A stretch of 64,000 nt of DNA from NCBI RefSeq assembly GCF_000745965.1, contig NZ_KN050789.1:1-64000 (forward strand), in the 5' to 3' direction. Below the pieces are notes generated by a model that saw only the letters and a program-made list of their open reading frames with translations, ran no database searches and had not been told where the DNA came from. Numbering within the stretch: position 1 is the stretch's first letter; every line of letters begins with the position of its first letter. The position numbers and the translations under genes were made by a program. The DNA is from Edaphobacter aggregans DSM 19364 (lineage in GTDB: Bacteria; Acidobacteriota; Terriglobia; Terriglobales; Acidobacteriaceae). Positions 50,874 through 58,208 of the stretch are shown piece by piece.

Positions 50874-51812
50874 ATGTCGAAAGTCTGGGGAGTGGTTCGG
50901 TTCGTGGCGGCAGCAGCATTGTTGCCCGTCACGATGGTGCAGTCTTCGTTTGCATGGGGTGGCGACGGTCACAGGATGATCAGCAGACTGGCAGCCGCAA
51001 ATCTGCCGAAGGACGTTCCGGCGTTTCTGCGCAACGGCAACGCGCTCGACACGATGGAATATCTGGGGCCTGAGCCTGATCGCTGGCGCAACCGCGCCGA
51101 GCCGGAGCTGGGCGATGCGCAGGCTCCCGAGCATTTCATCGACTTCGAGAACGCCGACCTAGTCGGCACGCTACCGAAGAAGCGTTTTGACTTCATTCGC
51201 GCCCTTGCACAGGCGCAGGCCGCGCACCCGAGTATGCCGTTGACGCCCGAGAAGGTCGGCCTGCAGCCCTACGAGACGGAGGAGGTATGGCAGCGCCTGA
51301 AGGTCGGCATGCGCGAGTATCGCAGGCTGCTGGCGGCAGGCGAGGACACAAAGCCGGCTGAGACTGCGGTGCTCTACTACGCGGCGTGGCTCGGGCACTA
51401 CGTCGCCGACGGATCGCAGCCATTGCACGTCACCGTTCAGTACAACGGCTGGACCGGACCGAATCCAAACGGCTACACCACGGAGCACAAGATTCACTCG
51501 CTGTTCGAGTCGATCTACGTGACCGCGAACGTCAAGCCCGCCGACATTGCACCGCTCGTCGCTGCAGCACAGCCGAAGGTCCTCAACGATGAGTGGACAG
51601 ACTACATGGCTTATCTAAGACACTCAGCGACGCTGGTGGAGAAGACATATCAGCTTGAGAAGTCTGGAGGCTTCGCTGGCGCTGGAACCCCGGAGGGCAA
51701 GGCGTTCGTCGAGGAGCGGCTCTCGGTGGGCGCCATCGAGCTGCGCGACATGATCTACACGGCGTGGGTGCGCAGTGCGGATCCGGTCGAGGAGTTTCAC
51801 GGCGCGAACTAA
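50874..51812 (+). CDS. Secreted S1/P1-type nuclease
   Basis: 312 aa from ATG 50874. A signal peptide (VVRFVAAAALLPVTMVQSSF) is cleaved just before Trp, giving the mature N-terminus WGGDGHRMI whose Trp and His are zinc ligands in this family. Further ligands are in HFIDFENAD, AAWLGHYVADGSQPLHV (His, Asp, His) and TEHKIHSLFES. Three-zinc nucleases of this type degrade RNA and single-stranded DNA outside the cytoplasm. Together with pncB and the nucleoside genes nearby it fits nucleotide salvage. Confidence 0.93.
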   Translation: MSKVWGVVRFVAAAALLPVTMVQSSFAWGGDGHRMISRLAAANLPKDVPAFLRNGNALDTMEYLGPEPDRWRNRAEPELGDAQAPEHFIDFENADLVGTLPKKRFDFIRALAQAQAAHPSMPLTPEKVGLQPYETEEVWQRLKVGMREYRRLLAAGEDTKPAETAVLYYAAWLGHYVADGSQPLHVTVQYNGWTGPNPNGYTTEHKIHSLFESIYVTANVKPADIAPLVAAAQPKVLNDEWTDYMAYLRHSATLVEKTYQLEKSGGFAGAGTPEGKAFVEERLSVGAIELRDMIYTAWVRSADPVEEFHGAN

Positions 51813-51814
51813 CG

Positions 51815-52372
51815 CTATTGCGACTGCGGAAGTTCGATCTCGTCGCGACTCTTAATTCGCGCCAGCATGAGGCGCAGCATTGGCCTGAGCGTGAAGGCGA
51901 TCAACGGCACAAGGATGGTTGCAATAGCCGCCCAGACGATCAACGCGTGCCACTCCCACAGCCATATCTGGCGGAGGAGCGAGGTGGGATGGGCGCGCGC
52001 CGCCGCCCGCAGAGTGGCGGGCGAAAGCGGGGCCGGCGCAGTGTGGAAGACCTTACTACCCAGTTGGAGGAAGGGAATCAGTAGCGCGATCTGCAGAGGA
52101 TAGACAAGGTAGTTTCCGAGTTGCGAGGCGGCGACATTGAGCCGGAAGAGCATCGCTGCGGCCAGGCAGAGAATCGTTGCGCTGCCGAACAAAGGGTTGA
52201 TGCCGATCAGCAGTCCTGCAGCAAGGCTCCACGCCAGGCGCTCAGGCGTGGCGCCCATGCGGAGAAGCTTGACGACGGGAACCGCTATCCTGCGATAGAG
52301 CAGACCCTTGAGTGCCGAGGTCCCGGATGGGGTTCCGTTGACTTCCTTGAGGCTGGCTTCGTATGGTTTCAC
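51815..52372 (-). CDS. DUF2062 membrane protein
   Basis: 185 aa from GTG 52372 (VKPYEASLKEVNG), since the upstream frame is not conserved in character. DUF2062 pattern: GATPERLAWSLAAGLLIGIN, FGSATILCLAAAMLFRLNVA, QLGNYLVYPLQIALLIPFLQ, then two more helices. Function unknown in the family. It is divergent from the first acyltransferase gene across about 50 nt. Confidence 0.85.
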   Translation of the reverse strand: MKPYEASLKEVNGTPSGTSALKGLLYRRIAVPVVKLLRMGATPERLAWSLAAGLLIGINPLFGSATILCLAAAMLFRLNVAASQLGNYLVYPLQIALLIPFLQLGSKVFHTAPAPLSPATLRAAARAHPTSLLRQIWLWEWHALIVWAAIATILVPLIAFTLRPMLRLMLARIKSRDEIELPQSQ

Positions 52373-52422
52373 AGTCCACAGGATAGACTGCGGCTGTTGA
52401 AGAGGAAGGGGAACGGGCCCAA

Positions 52423-53202
52423 GTGAGCTTCTTTCGATCGCTGCTACGGAGCATTCACCTGGTGGGGTACTTCGTGGTCTATGGCACGGAGTTGCTGGTA
52501 AAGCGGCCTTCGACCCGCGAGGCACGAGCCGACTGGCTGCACCGGTTCGCCGCGAGCGCATTGCATGGGCTCGGAATAGAGATTGAGGTCACCGGCGAGT
52601 TTCCGTCGCACGGAGCGGTGATCTCAAACCACCTCAGCTACCTGGACATCATTGTCTTCGCTGCACTGCATCCTTGCGTCTTTGTGTCGAAGGCGGAGGT
52701 GGCAACCTATCCGGTGCTCGGCTGGATGACGACGATGTCCGGCACCGTGTATGTGGCGCGCGGGCATGGCGATTCCGCAATGAAGGCGCGGGAAGGAATG
52801 GAGGCGGCGCTGAAGGCGGGGCTGCCTGTCGTCTTCTTTCCCGAGGGGATGACATCGGATGGTACCGGTCTGCTGAAGTTCCACGGCGGCCTGCTCGGGC
52901 AGCTGCTTGCCTTTGACTCTCCCGTAACAGCGGCGCATCTCTGCTACAGCATCAGCCCGGAGAATGGCCCGGACGTGAAGGTCAGCGAACGCGTCTGTTA
53001 CTGGGGAGATGTGGTCCTGCTGCCGCATATCTTTCATTTTCTTGGGCTGCGCGGCGTCAAGGCCCAGATGCGGTTCGCCGCCCAGCCCATTGCCTTCTCC
53101 GGCGATGTCGCTCATCGCAAGCGGGCTGCGCGAGAGGCATGGGCGGCGGTGGCCGAACTGGGAGAGGTCGGCAGGGGTACCGAGGAAGTGCACCATTTCT
53201 GA
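52423..53202 (+). CDS. Lysophospholipid/lyso-ornithine-lipid acyltransferase (PlsC type)
   Basis: 259 aa from GTG 52423. The HX4D acyltransferase motif is NHLSYLDIIVF, with the second motif YVARGHGD, the third FFPEGMTSDG and a helical N-terminal membrane anchor (SIHLVGYFVVYGTELLV). The position directly before an OlsB-like gene suggests that it acylates lyso-ornithine lipid (OlsA role); phosphatidic acid synthesis is the alternative. A second paralogue follows the OlsB-like gene. Confidence 0.88.
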   Translation: MSFFRSLLRSIHLVGYFVVYGTELLVKRPSTREARADWLHRFAASALHGLGIEIEVTGEFPSHGAVISNHLSYLDIIVFAALHPCVFVSKAEVATYPVLGWMTTMSGTVYVARGHGDSAMKAREGMEAALKAGLPVVFFPEGMTSDGTGLLKFHGGLLGQLLAFDSPVTAAHLCYSISPENGPDVKVSERVCYWGDVVLLPHIFHFLGLRGVKAQMRFAAQPIAFSGDVAHRKRAAREAWAAVAELGEVGRGTEEVHHF

Positions 53203-53208
53203 TTCAAC

Positions 53209-53261
53209 GAATGTTCATTTGGCGTGAACATTCTGTAACAAAAGACGACGCAGACTGTCAT
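53209..53261 (+). promoter_or_regulatory. Inverted repeat and direct CTGTxA repeats before the OlsB-like gene
   Basis: GAATGTTCA (53209-53217) and TGAACATTC (53225-53233) are perfect 9-bp arms around 7 nt. Directly after, CTGTAAC (53233-53239) and CTGTCAT (53255-53261) match the halves of a Pho box and are 22 nt apart, twice the usual 11-nt repeat length. Both sit 40-90 nt before the start codon. Confidence 0.5.
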
Positions 53262-53297
53262 CGAATGCAACCACCTCAGGGCTAGCAAGGAGCGTCA

Positions 53298-54122
53298 ATG
53301 GTCAGTGTTAAAGAGTCATCCTCCCCCGTTGTCTCTCAGGATTCACTGATCGTTCACCAAATCATCACCCAGTCTTCTCCTAAGAAAGATATTCGACTGG
53401 AAGCGGGTCCTTACGTCGCGCGGCTGGCGTTGACTGAGGCAGAGCGTGAGGCAACGTACCGGCTGCGTTTCCTGGTCTTCAACCTTGAGATGAATGAGGG
53501 CCTGGAGTCCGCGTTCGTCGACGGCTACGACAAGGATCGTTACGACGACGTGTGCGATCACTTGGTCGTCGAGGAGCGGGCTACGGGCGCGATCGTCGGA
53601 ACCTACCGGCTGCAGATGGGCGACGTGGCGGGGCGCAACTTCGGCTATTACAGCGAGCAGGAGTTTTGCTTCGCGCCTTACGAGACCATGCGCGGCCAGA
53701 TCGTCGAGCTTGGCCGGGCCTGTATCCACCGCGAGCATCGGTCGCCGGAGGTGCTGCACCTGCTGTGGCGCGGCATCGCGCGCTACTCGCTGGCCAACGG
53801 CGGTCGCTACATGATGGGCTGCTGCTCGCTGAACTCGCAGGACCCGGAGGTGGGCCATGCGGTGTATGGGGCGCTCCAGAACTGCATGGTGGAGCCGGGG
53901 CTGCGCACGGTGGCAACGGAGGCATACAAGATGCCGGCGCCGGTCGTGAAGCTTCCGGAGGAGCGTGCTCCGAAGCTGCTGCGGGCGTATCTTGCCATCG
54001 GAGCCAAGATCTGCAGCGAGCCGGCGATCGATCGCGAGTTCAAGACGATCGACTTTCTCACGTTGCTTGACTTGCAGACGCTGCATCCGCGTGTCGCTGC
54101 AAGGTTCCTCGAGGGCTGCTGA
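53298..54122 (+). CDS. olsB: OlsB-like ornithine N-acyltransferase (GNAT)
   Basis: 274 aa. The acyl-ACP-dependent GNAT/hemolysin-like domain covers about residues 35-240: VARLALTEAEREATYRLRFL, FNLEMNEGL, DHLVVEERATGAIVGTYRLQ, IVELGRACIHREHRSPEVLH and YMMGCCSLNSQDPEVGHAVY. These features match OlsB, which adds a 3-hydroxyacyl chain to ornithine, the first step of ornithine lipid synthesis. The ribosome binding site is CAAGGAG. Flanking PlsC-type genes support this reading. An N-acyl amino acid product other than ornithine cannot be ruled out. Confidence 0.82.
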   Translation: MVSVKESSSPVVSQDSLIVHQIITQSSPKKDIRLEAGPYVARLALTEAEREATYRLRFLVFNLEMNEGLESAFVDGYDKDRYDDVCDHLVVEERATGAIVGTYRLQMGDVAGRNFGYYSEQEFCFAPYETMRGQIVELGRACIHREHRSPEVLHLLWRGIARYSLANGGRYMMGCCSLNSQDPEVGHAVYGALQNCMVEPGLRTVATEAYKMPAPVVKLPEERAPKLLRAYLAIGAKICSEPAIDREFKTIDFLTLLDLQTLHPRVAARFLEGC

Positions 54123-54123
54123 G

Positions 54124-54924
54124 TTGAAGGCGGTTCGTTCGGCCTGGAGATTGTTGAAGCTGGTCGCGCTGCTTCTGGTTCTCGCGGTGGACTGCCTTGT
54201 GAGGCCTCCGCGGGATACGGTGGAGGGGGCGGAGAGGATTCATCGGTTCTGCCACCGGATCGTTCGGGCGCTCGGAGTGAGCTGGAGCGTCGAGGGAGAG
54301 CTTCCGGCAGAGGGCGCGGTTGTCTCCAATCACCTGAGCTATCTGGATATTCTTCTGTATGCGGCGGTCAGGCCGTTTGTGATGGTGGCGAAGTCCGACG
54401 TGCGGGGCTGGCCGCTGATCGGCTGGCTGACGTCGCGGGCGGGAACCGTGTATGTGGTGCGCGGCGGCGGACCAGGAACGTATCCGGGCGTGAACCGGGC
54501 GATGGCTGAGGCGTATCGCAGCGGGTTGCCGGTGCTGTTCTATCCGGAGGGGACGACGACGGATGGATCGGAGGTTCTTCCGTTTCGTCGTGGGCTGTTT
54601 CACTCGGTGCTGAATGAGGGTGTTGCTTTGAGAACGGCGGCGCTTGCGTATTCGATCGACGGTGATGTTGGTGACGTGACGGTTGCGGATGATGTCTGCT
54701 GGTGGGGCGATGCGTTGCTCGCTCCGCATCTGTGGAGACTGGCGGGGATCGACGGGCTGCGGGCGACGGTGCGGTTTGGTGAGGTTGTGACGGAGCGGCG
54801 AGATCGATTTGAGTTGTCGGAGCAGGCGCGCGCGCGGGTTCAGGAGATGTATGCCGAGCTAAGGAGCGAGGCCGGCGGTGTGGTGGTGGAGGCGCAGGAG
54901 TCCGAGTTGGTGCAGGCGGTCTAA
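54124..54924 (+). CDS. Second PlsC-type acyltransferase
   Basis: 266 aa from TTG 54124, which lies 1 nt after the OlsB-like stop and 9 nt after GAGG; no ATG fits. Motifs: NHLSYLDILLYAA (HX4D), YVVRGGGPGTYPGVN, FYPEGTTTDGSEVLPFRRGL, and an N-terminal hydrophobic segment (LLKLVALLLVLAVDCLV). Its pattern is closer to OlsA than the first paralogue, so this may be the lyso-ornithine-lipid acyltransferase. Its last 66 nt overlap the uridine kinase gene on the other strand. Confidence 0.88.
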   Translation: MKAVRSAWRLLKLVALLLVLAVDCLVRPPRDTVEGAERIHRFCHRIVRALGVSWSVEGELPAEGAVVSNHLSYLDILLYAAVRPFVMVAKSDVRGWPLIGWLTSRAGTVYVVRGGGPGTYPGVNRAMAEAYRSGLPVLFYPEGTTTDGSEVLPFRRGLFHSVLNEGVALRTAALAYSIDGDVGDVTVADDVCWWGDALLAPHLWRLAGIDGLRATVRFGEVVTERRDRFELSEQARARVQEMYAELRSEAGGVVVEAQESELVQAV

Positions 54925-55539
54925 GACCTGCTCGACCGACCAGTCGAGGGCTTCGGTTCCTTCGACCGTGATGGATGCGTGCTGCGCTGAGGGGATGACG
55001 TAGAGATCGGCCATCGGCCTTGCGGTGGCTTCGAACTGGGCGCGGACGCTGGCTTCGGTGCGGCCGCGCTCGCGCATGTCGCGATAGATGCGGCGGTTGA
55101 GACAGATCTGGTTGGGTGCGTTGACGTAGATGCTGAAGTCGTAGAGCGAACGCAGCTCCGAATAATGAAGCGCGAGGATGCCCTCGACGATGAGGACCGG
55201 GGCAGGGGCGACGGTCTCGGTGAGGTTGGGGACGCGGGTGTGGGTGGTGAAGTCGTAGATGGGGCGCTTGATGGTGCGGCCGTCGGCGAGGTCGGCGACG
55301 TGTTGGGCGAGGAGCGAGTGCTCGAGCGAGTCAGGGTGATCGAAGTTCTGGAGGGCGCGCTCGTCGGGCGGCAGGTGGCTGAGGCAGATGTAGTAGAAGT
55401 CCAGCGGGAGCAGCGTGGCGGAGAGTTGGGCTGTGAGTTCGCGGGCGAGCGTCGTCTTGCCGGAGCCGGAGCAGCCGCCGATTCCGAGGATGAGCGGGCG
55501 CTGCGGAAGGAGGAGCTGTTCGGGCTGTTGATCTTGCAT
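54859..55539 (-). CDS. udk: Uridine kinase
   Basis: 226 aa P-loop kinase that phosphorylates uridine or cytidine. Walker A is GIGGCSGSGKTTLAREL; LDFYYICLSHLPPDERALQN, YDFTTHTRVPN and VLIVEGILALHYSELRSLYD follow the Udk pattern, and RRIYRDMRERGRT is the lid. It lacks the usual DxYYxD acidic end in LDFYYICLS, where Ile-Cys replaces the expected Lys-Asp, which could change activity. It overlaps the preceding plus-strand gene tail to tail. Confidence 0.88.
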   Translation of the reverse strand: MQDQQPEQLLLPQRPLILGIGGCSGSGKTTLARELTAQLSATLLPLDFYYICLSHLPPDERALQNFDHPDSLEHSLLAQHVADLADGRTIKRPIYDFTTHTRVPNLTETVAPAPVLIVEGILALHYSELRSLYDFSIYVNAPNQICLNRRIYRDMRERGRTEASVRAQFEATARPMADLYVIPSAQHASITVEGTEALDWSVEQVLDRLHQLGLLRLHHHTAGLAP

Positions 55540-55588
55540 GATTGGCTCCTCCTTTCTCTATGGGCTGTCATTAACTTCAGATAATACG

Positions 55589-55653
55589 GTTCGTGCTTCG
55601 CACGAATGACCCACCTTAGCGACGATGAAGCCGTCGCGAAGATGGGGCACCCG
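55589..55653. repeat. Intergenic hairpin repeat (REP-like)
   Basis: TTCGTG and CACGAA (55590-55606) form a stem with a 5-nt loop. Next, GCGACG (55619-55624) and CGTCGC (55632-55637) form a second stem that can extend outward through CACCTT and AAGATG with bulges. It lies between udk and the phosphorylase gene and looks like a mobile-type intergenic repeat. Confidence 0.6.
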
Positions 55654-55660
55654 TTTCGTC

Positions 55661-56527
55661 TCATCCGACGAGTTGCGGGATGAGGGCGGTGAGCAGGCTG
55701 GTGAACTGCTGGGCGATGCGTTGTCCGGTTTGCATGACTTCCTGGTGGTCGATGGGTTGCGCTTCTGTTTCTTCGGCGCTACGCGTGACTCCGGCGGCCA
55801 TGTTGGTGACGACGGAGAGGCCGAGGACCTCGATTCCCATGTGGCGGGCGATGATGACCTCGTGGACGGTGGACATTCCGACGAGGTCGGCGCCGAGGGT
55901 TCGGAAGGAGCGGATCTCGGCGGGAGTCTCGTAGCTGGGGCCCAGGACGGCGACGTAGACGCCCTCGTCGAGGGTCCAGCCTTGTTTCGAGGCTTCTTCG
56001 CGGGCTAGCTTGCGGAGGCGCGGCGAGTAGGCGGCGCTCATATCGAAGAATCGCTGGCCGGAGCCGGGGAGGAGGCCGAAGCGGGGCTCGTTGGGGCCGG
56101 CGGCGGCGTTGGCGCCGGTGAGGTTGATGTGGTCGGAGATGGCGACGATGGCTCCCTGGCGGTAGCGGGTGTTGATGCCTCCGGCGGCGTTGGTGACGAT
56201 GAGGCGTTCGACGCCGAGAAGGCCGAGGACGCGGACCGGGAAGGTGACCTGGGCCATCGAGTAGCCTTCGTAGGCGTGGACGCGGCCCTGCATGACGGCG
56301 ATGGGGACGCCGGCAATTGTTCCGAGGACGAGGCGGCCGGGGTGGCCCTCGACGGTTGACTGGGGGAAGTGGGGGATCTCGGAGTACGGGATGGCGACGT
56401 CGTTCTCGACCTGTTGGGCGAAGTCGCCGAGGCCGGAGCCGAGGATGAGGCCGAGACGCGGCTGGAGGGTGGTTCTGGAGCGAATGTATTCTGCTGCTGC
56501 CTGGGCCTGGTGGTAGAGATCGGTCAT
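55661..56527 (-). CDS. punA: Purine-nucleoside phosphorylase (trimeric type)
   Basis: 288 aa from ATG 56527. It cleaves inosine or guanosine with phosphate. Signatures of the low-molecular-mass PNP family: LGLILGSGLGDFAQQ (phosphate loop), GHPGRLVLGTIAGVPIAVMQ, GRVHAYEGYSMAQVTFPVRV with His and Tyr, TNAAGGIN, GPSYETPAEIR with Glu and Tyr, and VGMSTVHEVIIARHMG. S-methyl-5'-thioadenosine phosphorylases are related, but the MSTVHE stretch favours PNP. It is co-oriented with udk across the REP-like gap. Confidence 0.93.
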   Translation of the reverse strand: MTDLYHQAQAAAEYIRSRTTLQPRLGLILGSGLGDFAQQVENDVAIPYSEIPHFPQSTVEGHPGRLVLGTIAGVPIAVMQGRVHAYEGYSMAQVTFPVRVLGLLGVERLIVTNAAGGINTRYRQGAIVAISDHINLTGANAAAGPNEPRFGLLPGSGQRFFDMSAAYSPRLRKLAREEASKQGWTLDEGVYVAVLGPSYETPAEIRSFRTLGADLVGMSTVHEVIIARHMGIEVLGLSVVTNMAAGVTRSAEETEAQPIDHQEVMQTGQRIAQQFTSLLTALIPQLVG

Positions 56528-56543
56528 TCGTGGCGGGGTATAC

Positions 56544-56606
56544 ACCCCTCCCCCTTAAAGTGTGCAAAGTCTTCGAAACAGAGACTTTAGGTTGGTACTT
56601 CCGGTA
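56544..56606. repeat. Dispersed intergenic repeat, copy 2
   Basis: Related to 23537-23603: C-rich tract, then GTGCAAAGTCTTCGAAACAG and TAGGTTGGTACTT. Both copies share the order and spacing of these words while the connecting bases differ. Confidence 0.75.
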
Positions 56607-57013
56607 GCCGGCCGTCCGCGTGGTGGCGGTGAGTGCTTGGCTGTATGGGAGTCCCAATTATTAGTTTAGCGAGTCGAGTGGAATTGATCGGCGGATTTGG
56701 CGGAGTTATTTTTTGCTGCGAAGAGGCGGGATTGGCGCGGGGTTTGGATGATGGGGAGGATGGTTTTGCACAGTGTGGGGGTTGACAGGATTTTTTGGGA
56801 GCATCGGAGGGTTGCCTTTGCGGAAGAAGGCATACCCCAGGGGCTAAAGCCCCATTCCTGGCTTGCGAGAGAATGCCCGGGCTAAAGCCCGGGCCTACCT
56901 TAAAAGCAAAAAACGAGAGAAGCAAGGATAAGAACAAGGTCAGAGTCGAGAGCAAGGTCAGAGCCGGAAACAGCGAGGGTTCAGGGAACCGCGTAACTTA
57001 GCCCGGGCGAGGC
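56607..57013. repeat. Gene-free stretch with paired GC-rich hairpins
   Basis: No supported gene. At 56840-56853 GGGGCTAAAGCCCC and at 56875-56894 GCCCGGGCTAAAGCCCGGGC form two perfect stems sharing the CTAAAG loop core and 20 nt apart, the form of a paired REP-like element. The part 56,905-57,000 is a simple purine-rich stretch with recurring AGAGCAAGG-type words. Confidence 0.65.
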
Positions 57014-57667
57014 TCAGGCGGTGAGGGGGCCCAGCTTCTCGCGGAGGTTGGGGCTGCGCCCTTCGGCCCAGTGTCTTGTTTGGGCGATGGAGATGATGTG
57101 GAGGATGAGCAGCAGGGGGACGGCGAAGGTGGGGATTAGGCTGAGCGGGAGAGTGGACATGGGAGCGGGGGTGACGGCGTTTGGGGCGAGTTGGCGCGGG
57201 TCGAGGAATGGGGCGAGCGCGCCGAGGGAGACGGCGAGGACTAGGTCGGTGATTCCGAGGATGTGCCAGAAGATGAAGGTTCGCTTGTGGGCAGGTGTGG
57301 CTAGCCGGTAGGCGACGAAGGGAGCGGTGACTCCGATGGCGATGTCGCCCCATCCGGCGGGCAGGGCGAAGAGGGCGGGCAGGATGTTGTAGGCGGCGAG
57401 GACGAGGAAGACGAATCCGCCGATGCGCCAGGCGTGCAGGAGGGTGAGGACGCGCGGGGAGAGGGATAGGAGGTAGCCGCGGAGATCAGCGGAACGGAGG
57501 TACCAGATGGAGAAGATGGCAAGGGGGGCGAGGACCGCGATCAAGATAGGAAGCGGAGGGCGACCGGGAGGAACAGAGAAGAGATGGAGGGCCGAGGCTG
57601 TGAGGGAGAGGGCGAACCAGGCTGCGAGAAGCCAGCCGGTGAGGTGGGCGTAGCGTGTGGTGGTCAT
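57014..57667 (-). CDS. Multi-helix membrane protein of unknown function
   Basis: 217 aa from ATG 57667 with AAGGAGA 9 nt upstream. Six hydrophobic segments are seen, from LTGWLLAAWFALSLTASALH to TLPLSLIPTFAVPLLLILHI. No catalytic motif or family is recognised. The start overlaps the MarR gene stop by 4 nt (ATGA), so the pair is translationally coupled and this protein is the probable target of that regulator. Confidence 0.8.
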   Translation of the reverse strand: MTTTRYAHLTGWLLAAWFALSLTASALHLFSVPPGRPPLPILIAVLAPLAIFSIWYLRSADLRGYLLSLSPRVLTLLHAWRIGGFVFLVLAAYNILPALFALPAGWGDIAIGVTAPFVAYRLATPAHKRTFIFWHILGITDLVLAVSLGALAPFLDPRQLAPNAVTPAPMSTLPLSLIPTFAVPLLLILHIISIAQTRHWAEGRSPNLREKLGPLTA

Positions 57668-58119
57668 GGCGTTTCTCCTTGGAGGAGGTTGGAGGTGAGG
57701 TCGTTGGCGGTTTGGGTGATGCGGCTCCATAACTCGGAGCCGAGCTGGTGTTGAAGACGGGTTTGGAGGCGGTTCCAGCGTGGAAGGGCGCGGCGGAAGA
57801 GGGCTTTGCCGGGGCCTGAGAGGGTGAAGCTCCACTGGCGGCGATCTTCGCCACGATGGCGTTCGATCCATCCCTGGCGGAGTATGGGTTCGAGGGCGCG
57901 GGTGAGGGAGGTGCTGTCGATGGCGAGGATATGGCCGAGTTGCTTCTGGTTAACGGGGCCGGCGAGGGAGAGGGCCTGGAGGATGGTGAATTGGGTGGAG
58001 CGGAGGCCCGTGGGGCGGAGGGCCTCGTCGTAGAGGAGGGTGAGGGCTCGGGTGGCGCGGCGGAGTGTGGCGCAGGTGCAGGGGAGAGCGGGGATGGCGG
58101 CGGCATTGTTCACGCCCAT
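57664..58119 (-). CDS. MarR-family transcriptional regulator
   Basis: 151 aa, a normal MarR length. Dimerisation helices flank a winged helix: FTILQALSLAGPVNQKQLGH, LAIDSTSLTRALEPILRQGW (recognition helix), RHRGEDRRQWSFTLSGPGKA (wing). CTCATLRRATRAL near the N-terminus carries two cysteines that might sense oxidants. A perfect 20-bp palindrome begins 1 nt upstream of its start codon, strongly suggesting autorepression. Confidence 0.93.
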   Translation of the reverse strand: MGVNNAAAIPALPCTCATLRRATRALTLLYDEALRPTGLRSTQFTILQALSLAGPVNQKQLGHILAIDSTSLTRALEPILRQGWIERHRGEDRRQWSFTLSGPGKALFRRALPRWNRLQTRLQHQLGSELWSRITQTANDLTSNLLQGETP

Positions 58120-58139
58120 TTAGATGTGTACACATCTAA
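58120..58139. promoter_or_regulatory. Perfect 20-bp palindromic operator of the MarR gene
   Basis: TTAGATGTGTACACATCTAA is its own reverse complement and directly abuts the MarR start codon. Size and symmetry fit a MarR-dimer site. A T-run and AT-rich stretch just beyond (58,140-58,165) could contain the promoter. Confidence 0.85.
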
Positions 58140-58208
58140 TTTGAGGTGCAGAATTTTTTTATTGCGGGAAATTCGACAGCAAGTTGTTGCAAGGAGTAAG
58201 AATGACGG

